Positions 6,813-11,447 of a stretch of DNA of 11,447 bases are shown here, piece by piece. Source of the stretch: Chloroflexota bacterium (lineage in GTDB: Bacteria; Chloroflexota; Limnocylindria; Limnocylindrales; CSP1-4); contig JAJYJR010000124.1 in the NCBI GenBank assembly GCA_021789355.1, positions 1 through 11,447 of the forward strand, given 5' to 3'. The number at the start of each line of letters is the position of its first letter. Positions within the stretch are counted from its first letter, which is position 1. The notes under the pieces were generated by a model that saw only the letters and a program-made list of their open reading frames with translations, had not been told where the DNA came from and searched no databases. The translations under genes and the position numbers were made by a program.

Positions 6813-7002
6813 CTATGGTGACGCCGGGTCGGGCAACTCCTGCATCAACTCGTCATAGGCGCTCGACGATGATCCGCGCCTCGATCGCCCTGACGATCGT
6901 CGGTTCGGCATCCGGCCCGCCCAACCCGAGCACGACCGCTGCGACCGCGAACCGTGCGATCCAGTCGACGTTCGTTCGCGCTGGCCCCAGCCAGTCGCGC
7001 AT
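6813..7002 (-). pseudogene. Frameshifted remnant of a small unidentified protein
   Basis: Read on the minus strand from an ATG at 7002, about 50 residues look like a real amphipathic protein (MRDWLGPARTNVDWIARF, then GLGGPDAEPTIVRAIEAR). The frame then closes at a TGA at 6853-6855. Dropping one base just before that stop gives a smooth continuation, ERYDELMQELPDPASP, to a TAG at 6813-6815. The combined product would be about 62 residues with a natural-looking acidic tail. I do not recognise the family. It could be a decayed gene, a C-terminal piece of a longer one, or chance in GC-rich DNA. No ribosome-binding site is evident. Confidence 0.3.
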
Positions 7003-7075
7003 GCCGGCGTGGTGCGCCAGTGCGGTATCTCGCCGTCCCCTGGATGGTACGAGCGGAGTGGTGCTCGATCGCCGG

Positions 7076-7103
7076 TTGCCATGCGTGATAGATCGGATAT
7101 TAT
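7076..7103 (+). promoter_or_regulatory. Promoter of the AbiE operon, probably leaderless
   Basis: TTGCCA (7076-7081) and TATTAT (7098-7103) form a good sigma70-type pair with a 16-base spacer, in the most AT-rich stretch nearby. The ATG at 7111 begins seven bases past the -10 box, so transcription should start at or beside the start codon. This argues against the alternative ATG at 7081, which overlaps the -35 box. AbiEi antitoxins repress their own promoters, so an operator is expected here; I see no clear inverted repeat. Confidence 0.5.
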
Positions 7104-7110
7104 TGCTTAC

Positions 7111-7926
7111 ATGGAACAGGAGCCGCAATCCGCACTTGTCAGTCGCCACGTCCCTCGGTGGGTTTCGCGCGCTGTCGCCGACTTCGAGATCTTCGGTCGT
7201 GACGTCGTGTCGACGAACGACGTGGCAGCCGCGCTCGGCGTCGCCATCGGTTCGCGGCCGCTGAGGAACACGATCCATGAGCTCGTCAAGCTCGGCTGGC
7301 TCCGTCCGCTTCCGGCGCGCGGCACGTACGAGTTCCTCGGTGCGCACGGGGGCCCATTCCCGTCTGGCGACCCCCTGATCGAGGCACGAGCGGTGCGCTC
7401 CAGACGATCGGACTTCCGGCTTGCGGTGGTGGGAACTGGGGCCGCCTTCCTGCGCGGATTCGCTGAACGCGCGCCCGACCGGTACGCGGTCGCCATAGAT
7501 CGCGACCAGGGCGGGTCCGTCGCCCTCGCCGCCGCGTACCACCTGATCAAGACCACGGGCGGTCGCCTGGCTGGCATTCCCGACCTGCGCGACGTCCCCG
7601 TGTCGGACGCTGCGCACCTGCTGGCCGACGCCGCGCTATGGCCGTCCGTGTGCGGCGACCTGCGCGACACTGCTCATTGGCTGCGTCGGGCCCTCGAGGT
7701 GACGGCGCCGGAGGAGTCGGCGGCCACGGCGCGCCGCGTCGGCAATGCGGCCGCGGCCCGGATGGCGTACCTCGCGGCCCGGTTCGACGCGCCCCGCGTC
7801 GCCGCCGCGATCGCCGAGGCACTCCCCGGGCGTGCCCGGACCCAGATCGGGAGCGCCGGCGAGCCGCTGGTGGCACGCGATGCCAACCTCGGCGTCGATG
7901 ATCGGCTCGGAGTGGCGACGCGATGA
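7111..7926 (+). CDS. AbiEi-like antitoxin and transcriptional repressor (type IV TA)
   Basis: A 271-residue protein directly upstream of an AbiEii toxin gene, with an ATGA start/stop overlap. Residues about 15-76 read as a winged helix: a helix, DVVSTNDVAAALGV, then LRNTIHELVKLGWLRPLPARGTYEF, where the helix-turn-helix leads into a wing. This is the N-terminal DNA-binding domain of AbiEi antitoxins. Residues about 85-271 form the larger C-terminal domain, with YHLIKTTGGRLAGIPDLRDVPV at mid-length and an Ala-rich helical end. In characterised AbiE systems, AbiEi represses the operon and counteracts the toxin without a stable complex. The C-terminal half is divergent, so the family call rests on the HTH, the length and above all the partner gene. 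Start 7111 is chosen because the promoter lies immediately before it; 7081 would add ten residues. Confidence 0.8.
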   Translation: MEQEPQSALVSRHVPRWVSRAVADFEIFGRDVVSTNDVAAALGVAIGSRPLRNTIHELVKLGWLRPLPARGTYEFLGAHGGPFPSGDPLIEARAVRSRRSDFRLAVVGTGAAFLRGFAERAPDRYAVAIDRDQGGSVALAAAYHLIKTTGGRLAGIPDLRDVPVSDAAHLLADAALWPSVCGDLRDTAHWLRRALEVTAPEESAATARRVGNAAAARMAYLAARFDAPRVAAAIAEALPGRARTQIGSAGEPLVARDANLGVDDRLGVATR

Positions 7927-8855
7927 TCCACCTCGCCGCGATCAACCAGCTCGCCGCCGTCTACCGCGGCCGGGGCAGGAACGAGGCCTACCTGGAGTTC
8001 GCCCAGGAGCACTTCCTCGACTGGCTTCGACAGGAGCGTCTCTTCGAGGACGAAACCGTCGTTCTCAAGGGCGGGACCGCGATCAGGAAGTTCGTCCTCG
8101 GCAACGACGGGCGCTTCTCGACCGACCTCGACTTCGCCGTCGCGGACCCCGTCTACGCCGATCACATCCTCGAGCGCCTGGGGCAACGGGTCGCCCACGA
8201 GGGTGTGACGTTCGTCCTCGACAGGTACGACGCCGGGGCGCGCAAGGGCACCTGGCATGCGGAGACGGCCGAGCATGGTTCGTCGCTGCCCGCGAGCCTC
8301 GACTTCTCGGCGCGCGCTCTCCTCCTGCCTGCGACGCATCCGGAGCGCGCCAGGATCCCCGGCATCGAAGGTCGGTTCCTGGGCTTTGCGCCGGTCCGGC
8401 CGCCGGTGGCGGACCTGGTCGAGACCGTCGCGGAGAAGCTGTCGAGATTCCGGAGGACGATGCTCGGCCGCGACGTCTATGACCTTGCCTCCGTCGCACC
8501 TCGCGTGGAGGGCCGTTTGCCGCTCCTCCGCGAGGTCCTCTGCTTCAAGGCGTACTTCGATCGAGTGGAGGAGGGGCGGGACACCCTGCCCGTCCCGTTC
8601 ACCGGAGGCGCTGAGTTCGTCGGTCGGGACGCCGGGCGGGTGATCGGCGCAAGCGACCTCGGTCTCCTGGCCCGCGACCGCGTCGACGTTCCCGCGATGC
8701 TGGAGACGATCGCCGCGATCTATGGCCGGATCGGAGTGCCCACGGGCGACATCGAGGCCCGCCTCGCAGCGTGCCGCCACGGCGACCTCCATTGGGCTCG
8801 CACCCACTACGCCGAGCGGGCCCTCGAGCTGCGGCGCGACGGCGGGCGGACGTGA
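7923..8855 (+). CDS. AbiEii/AbiGii-family nucleotidyltransferase toxin
   Basis: This 310-residue protein has the DNA polymerase beta-type nucleotidyltransferase signature of AbiEii toxins: LKGGTAIRKF (residues 48-57) followed by STDLDF (66-71), giving the glycine-rich turn and the DxD metal pair D68/D70. SLDFSAR (125-131) supplies the third acidic residue, and the family's distal motifs appear as AEKLSRFRR (170-178) and RDVYDL (183-188). Relatives transfer nucleotides to RNA targets such as tRNA acceptor ends and cause growth arrest or abortive infection; the substrate here is unknown. The catalytic set appears complete and the length is typical. The start codon overlaps the antitoxin stop by four bases. 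The following primase gene begins 25 bases after its stop, which suggests one transcript. Confidence 0.93.
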   Translation: MIHLAAINQLAAVYRGRGRNEAYLEFAQEHFLDWLRQERLFEDETVVLKGGTAIRKFVLGNDGRFSTDLDFAVADPVYADHILERLGQRVAHEGVTFVLDRYDAGARKGTWHAETAEHGSSLPASLDFSARALLLPATHPERARIPGIEGRFLGFAPVRPPVADLVETVAEKLSRFRRTMLGRDVYDLASVAPRVEGRLPLLREVLCFKAYFDRVEEGRDTLPVPFTGGAEFVGRDAGRVIGASDLGLLARDRVDVPAMLETIAAIYGRIGVPTGDIEARLAACRHGDLHWARTHYAERALELRRDGGRT

Positions 8856-8879
8856 GTCGGGCAGTGCGCGACGTCGCCC

Positions 8880-9815
8880 ATGGATGAGCGCGACGCCCCG
8901 GGCCCGGGTGAGCTGCGCCGCGAGGTGGAGCGCCTCCGCGCCGAGAACCGGCGACTGCGGGCGGCGCTCGGGCTGGATGTCCCCGAACCGGCGACCGCCG
9001 AGTCCCCAGCAGCCGGACCGATGTCGACCGCGCCCGCCTGGGAGCCCACCCTCTTCCGCGAACCGTCGGCGAGCGCGGGCCGTGCGCCCGTGGACGGCCA
9101 TTCGTCGCCGGAGGCCAAGATCGCGCTCTTCCGATCGCTGTTTGCCGGTCGCGACGACGTCTACGCCGTCCGGTGGGAGAACGAGCGCAGCAGGAAATCG
9201 GGATGGAGTCCGGCCGTCGTCGGCGGGCCGGCCAATGCCCGGAGACCGGATCGCCAGTACCTGCCCGTGGGTGGCGGGATCATCGAGGCGCACCTGACGG
9301 GTCGGGTGCATGTCGGGGTGTACCCGCTGCTGCGCGACGACACCTGCCGGCTCCTGGCGTGCGACTTCGACGGCCCGACCTGGTCCCTCGACGCGGGTGC
9401 ATTCGTCGACGCGGCCCGGGCTGCCAGGATCCCGGTAGCCCTTGAGCGCTCGCGATCGGGCGAGGGCGCCCACGTCTGGATGTTCTTTGCCGGGCCGGTC
9501 GCGGCATTGGCCGCCCGGCGGATCGGCGCGTACCTCCTGCGCGAGGCGATGACCGTGCGAGCCGAGATCGATCTCGCGAGCTACGACCGGCTCTTCCCGG
9601 CCCAGGACTTCATGCCGAAGGGGTCGTTCGGCAACCTGATCGCACTGCCGCTCCAGGGGGCGTGCCGGGGCATCTTCATCGACACCGAGGCCATGCGTCG
9701 CGGGGGACGTCCTCCCGTATGGGCGCCGGTGCTGATGAGCCTGTTCTGGAATATCCTGGCGGTGGTCGTGATCCGACGGCTTCGCCGTCGCCGAAGCCGG
9801 ACGTCCCCGGCGTAG
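8880..9815 (+). CDS. TOTE-type archaeo-eukaryotic primase domain protein, lacking helicase and nuclease parts
   Basis: A 311-residue protein. Residues 10-30 form a short coiled coil (ELRREVERLRAENRRLRAAL), followed by a Pro/Ala linker. From SPEAKIALFRSLFAGRDDVYA (about 76-96) to NLIALPLQ (252-259) it matches the primase domain of TOTE conflict-system proteins. The AEP motifs are present: LACDFDG with D162 and D164, SGEGAHVWMFF with H198, and a late acidic motif near AEIDLASYDRLFP (228-240). Full TOTE proteins run to roughly 1000 residues, continuing into a superfamily II helicase and a nuclease domain. Here homology stops soon after GIFIDTE (264-270), and a 40-residue tail carries a hydrophobic, membrane-like stretch (281-298) and an Arg cluster. 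One other plus frame stays open from 9662 to 9844 and meets the next gene with an ATGA overlap, so a frameshift near 9690 is possible. ATG 8880 is the first start after an in-frame stop. Confidence 0.84.
   Translation: MDERDAPGPGELRREVERLRAENRRLRAALGLDVPEPATAESPAAGPMSTAPAWEPTLFREPSASAGRAPVDGHSSPEAKIALFRSLFAGRDDVYAVRWENERSRKSGWSPAVVGGPANARRPDRQYLPVGGGIIEAHLTGRVHVGVYPLLRDDTCRLLACDFDGPTWSLDAGAFVDAARAARIPVALERSRSGEGAHVWMFFAGPVAALAARRIGAYLLREAMTVRAEIDLASYDRLFPAQDFMPKGSFGNLIALPLQGACRGIFIDTEAMRRGGRPPVWAPVLMSLFWNILAVVVIRRLRRRRSRTSPA
9777..9799 (+). promoter_or_regulatory. Stem-loop at the 3' end of the primase gene
   Basis: CGGCTTCG (9777-9784) pairs with CGAAGCCG (9792-9799) across a seven-base loop, just before the primase stop. 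No U-run follows, and the next gene starts at 9841, so it is more likely a modest attenuator or processing site than a full terminator. Confidence 0.3.
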
Positions 9816-9840
9816 GGCACATCGGCAGGCAACTCCGAGC

Positions 9841-10281
9841 ATGAGCGGCAGTCAGCCCACGGCAGAGTTCGGGAGCGCCGACGAGGAGATCCAGCGGCTC
9901 ATCGCGCTCCTTGCACAGGTGTGGGCCGCCGCCCCGGCGGACAGCGATCCGCTCCGGGTCGCCGCCGAGGTGGTCGCGCGACATCGCCGGGGGGCGCGGC
10001 AACTCACCGATGGCGCCGTGCTCGCGCTCGTCACCAGCGGGCTCATCGCGCTGTCGGGCGACGCGGCGACCGACCCGTCCGCGCTGGCCGGGTACTCAGG
10101 CGCCGTCCGGCTCGTCAATCGCTTCCGCGCCATCGTCGAGGAGTCTGGCGGGCCGCAGGCATTCGAGAGCCACGTGCCCGCCGTCGAGGAGGCACTCGAC
10201 GAGGAGCGCCCGGAGCCCGAGACGTTCGAGGCCATCGTCGCGCTGGGCCTCCTGCGCCGCTGGCGCGCTTCGCCGGCCTGA
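9841..10281 (+). CDS. Small alpha-helical protein of unknown function, last gene of the AbiE-primase cluster
   Basis: A 146-residue acidic protein of a family I do not recognise. It has no signal peptide or membrane segment and looks wholly helical. An N-terminal helix (EEIQRLIALLAQVWAAA, 15-31) is followed by PLRVAAEVVARHRRG, a hydrophobic pair of helices around 57-75 (AVLALVTSGLIALSG), SGAVRLVNRFRAIVEE, and an acidic stretch (VEEALDEERPEPETFEAIVAL) ending LLRRWRASPA. The codon pattern is typical of the surrounding genes. It starts 25 bases after the primase stop and ends the plus-strand run that begins at 7111, so a functional link to AbiE or the primase is possible. The start ATG has no obvious Shine-Dalgarno sequence. 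A helical adaptor or inhibitor role would be a guess. Confidence 0.65.
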   Translation: MSGSQPTAEFGSADEEIQRLIALLAQVWAAAPADSDPLRVAAEVVARHRRGARQLTDGAVLALVTSGLIALSGDAATDPSALAGYSGAVRLVNRFRAIVEESGGPQAFESHVPAVEEALDEERPEPETFEAIVALGLLRRWRASPA

Positions 10282-10480
10282 TCCGATCCGGTCACGCCAA
10301 GGCCGACCGCGAGCGCCCAGACGGCCCTCCATGCGCGTAGCATCGCGCCAGGCCTCGGCTCCTCTGACCGGTCGGAACCGCATAACCGGCACAGGCCGCT
10401 CGGCCATACCCGGCTGCCCGTCCCGACACGCAGACTACACGCCCAGGAGCGGACCACCCCCGTGTGCGCCCGCTCGACAT
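10282..10480. other. Non-coding stretch before the terminator
   Basis: About 200 bases with no gene I can support. Several frames are open but show only GC-rich, Arg-rich shadow sequence. It probably forms the 3' untranslated end of the plus-strand cluster. Confidence 0.4.
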
Positions 10481-10516
10481 GGGAGCGGGGTCCACCGCCA
10501 GTGGCGCCCCGCTCCC
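10481..10516 (+). terminator. Strong hairpin with U-rich tail, probable terminator of the plus-strand cluster
   Basis: GGGAGCGGGG (10481-10490) is perfectly complementary to CCCCGCTCCC (10507-10516). The 16-base loop can itself pair CCAC (10492-10495) with GTGG (10501-10504). It is followed on the plus strand by the T-rich stretch CTTATCTGTCTGTGT, as expected for intrinsic termination in a GC-rich genome. It faces the minus-strand hairpin at 10551-10569. Confidence 0.6.
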
Positions 10517-10550
10517 CTTATCTGTCTGTGTGCGACGGTGAATGCCGAGA

Positions 10551-10569
10551 AGGACCGCCTCTCGGTCCT
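10551..10569 (-). terminator. Hairpin directly after the stop of a minus-strand gene remnant
   Basis: AGGACCG and CGGTCCT form a seven-base-pair stem with loop CCTCT. In the minus direction it begins two bases after the TAG of the remnant at 10571 and is followed by TTCTCGG, weakly U-rich. Its exact placement after a stop supports the idea that a real gene once ended here. Confidence 0.45.
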
Positions 10570-10570
10570 C

Positions 10571-10669
10571 CTACCAGATGAACGGCACCAGCCTCTTCGT
10601 GATGCTGCTGTAGGCGACGTAGCCGGGAAGGTCGCGCCGCAGCCGCGCGGCTGACGCCTGGCTCGCTAT
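10571..10669 (-). pseudogene. C-terminal remnant of a membrane protein, isoprenylcysteine methyltransferase-like
   Basis: Thirty-two codons on the minus strand end in ARLRRDLPGYVAYSSITKR then LVPFIW and a stop. This resembles the last residues of bacterial isoprenylcysteine carboxyl methyltransferase (ICMT)-type membrane proteins, which commonly end in a pattern like RDxPGYxxY...RLxPxxW. An in-frame TAG (10670-10672) lies immediately upstream, no other part of such a gene is seen, and a damaged transposase begins about 90 bases further up on the same strand. The gene was therefore probably cut by an insertion or deletion. The family call rests on a short tail only. Confidence 0.4.
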
Positions 10670-10761
10670 CTACTTGCCCCGGACAAACTCCTCGGCGACC
10701 GGCTGAGGGCGGCGGTTCCGGGCAGCCCCGGTTCAGGCCCCCTGGTCGTTCGGCCCTTCGG

Positions 10762-11447
10762 TCAGGCCGCTCGGCCCGATGCTCTCGCTGAGCGACGTCG
10801 TCCTGGAGGCAGTGCCGCCGCGGTGCTGAGGTCGTAGGCGAGGACCGACCAGTTCGTCCAGATCGCGGCGCCGGTCGCGCCCCGGAGCCTCGAGCGGCGC
10901 AGGCCGTACGAGCGTTTGAGGTGGCTGATCCGGCCCTCGGCGCCGACCTGGTAGCAGGCAAGCCTTCGTCTGGTGCGTCGTGATCCGGCGTTGGTGGCGC
11001 TGCCGACGATGTGAACCGCGGCGCCGAGCGGCGCGAACGCCTCGCGGGTGGCCCGGACCGTGAAGTCCGCGTCGAGCGCGACCTCCCGCGGCGCCAGGCC
11101 GGTTCGGCCAAGCTCGGCAAGGGTTGTCGGCAGGAGCGCGTTCTCGGGGATCGATCCCGCCCGAGTGACCGGCGGCAGGAGGAGCCCGCGGACCCCCCGG
11201 CCGGTCGAGCCGGTGAGCTCGGCGAGCTGGGTGACGTAGCCGAACTGGGTCGGGGTGGCGAGCTTGCCTTTGCGGATCGGCCGGGCGTCGGGGTCGGCGA
11301 ACGACACGAGCCGCTCGGCGATCGGCTCGCCCCGCAGCCGGCGCCCGATCTGGTCGACGATCCGGCCAGCCTGTGCGACGAGCTCTTCAGAGCCGCTCGC
11401 GGGCCGCCCAGATCTCCGGCGCGGTCTCGCCCGCCACGCGACCGATC
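10762..11447 (-). pseudogene. Frameshifted DDE transposase of an insertion sequence (IS5/ISNCY-like), cut by right edge
   Basis: The minus strand encodes the C-terminal half of a DDE transposase. SFADPDARPIRKGKLATPTQFGY is typical of the region before the second catalytic Asp, REVALDADFT carries that Asp, and VGAEGRISHLKRSYGLRRSRLRG carries the final catalytic Glu. The hydrophobic IWTNWSVLAYDL follows. Upstream the good frame (EELVAQAGRIVDQIGRRLRGEPIAERLV) runs back to about 11388. Another frame then reads IGRVAGETAPEIWAARERL and hits TGA at 11387-11389. Joining the two needs a one-base deletion or two-base insertion, so the copy is broken. A GTG at 11307 could start a shorter product, but that would lack the N-terminal domain and first Asp. 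The exact IS family and the terminal inverted repeats cannot be determined because the far end lies outside the window. Confidence 0.8.

Larger units (their letters stand above)
6566..7110. other. Gene-poor junction region right of mazEF
   Basis: No intact gene is visible over about 545 bases. The region holds the right tRNA-Pro fragment, a folded element (6603-6695), a decayed minus-strand frame (6813-7002) and the promoter of the AbiE operon at its right end. The density of scars fits an insertion and deletion hotspot. Confidence 0.6.

Noticed and set aside
7674..9842. 722-codon minus-strand open frame across AbiEii and the primase
   Set aside because: The plus strand carries clear catalytic motifs of two families over the same span. 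The minus translation is low-complexity and shows no motif.
10380..10460. tRNA-Ser/Leu-like string (GGCCGAGCGG) on the minus strand
   Set aside because: Only a weak D-arm resemblance. No matching acceptor stem, anticodon arm or CCA end could be paired.
1..11447. CRISPR array, integrase gene, rRNA or complete tRNA
   Set aside because: No regularly spaced repeats, no tyrosine or serine recombinase motifs, and no full RNA gene were found on either strand.

Overview
The window is very GC-rich, uses GTG as well as ATG starts, and codes densely. Three traits suggest Chloroflexota (possibly a Limnocylindria-like soil or water lineage) or, less likely, an actinobacterium: a giant SARP/BTAD-nSTAND regulator, a Ser/Thr/Pro-rich lipoprotein, and tRNA-Pro 3' ends of the form CGCCCCGACCA. 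This is inference from gene content; there is no rRNA or complete tRNA to settle it.

Layout, left to right. (1) Positions 2-808 (+) hold the C-terminal EAL (c-di-GMP phosphodiesterase) domain of a protein cut by the window edge. (2) A 19-base piece of a tRNA-Pro 3' end at 939-957 is repeated in the same orientation at 6596-6614. The 5.6 kb between the copies holds a minus-strand pair, a 1324-residue membrane regulator (1823-5797) followed by a lipoprotein (1087-1644), and a plus-strand RHH-antitoxin/MazF pair (5985-6565). No integrase lies between the repeats, so this looks like an island segment or integration scar at a tRNA-Pro hotspot, not a self-mobile element. (3) Positions 6566-7110 have no intact gene. 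They contain the right tRNA fragment, which forms the left arm of a folded element with two internal hairpins (6603-6695), and a decayed minus-strand reading frame. (4) Positions 7111-10281 (+) form a compact cluster: AbiEi-like antitoxin, AbiEii nucleotidyltransferase toxin, a TOTE-type archaeo-eukaryotic primase domain without its usual helicase and nuclease parts, and an unknown 146-residue protein. (5) Positions 10282-11447 hold two facing hairpins, the C-terminal remnant of a minus-strand gene, and a frameshifted DDE transposase running off the right edge.

The most interesting object is the regulator. It joins an OmpR-type DNA-binding domain, a BTAD domain and an nSTAND1 NTPase to a transmembrane helix and then to a sugar-ABC-transporter-type solute-binding domain, in the place where related proteins usually carry WD40 repeats. 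Read literally, it is a one-protein route from extracellular ligand to transcription, with a lipoprotein encoded just downstream. The rest of the window is an accessory or defence neighbourhood: two toxin-antitoxin systems, a conflict-system primase, integration scars, IS debris and gene fragments.
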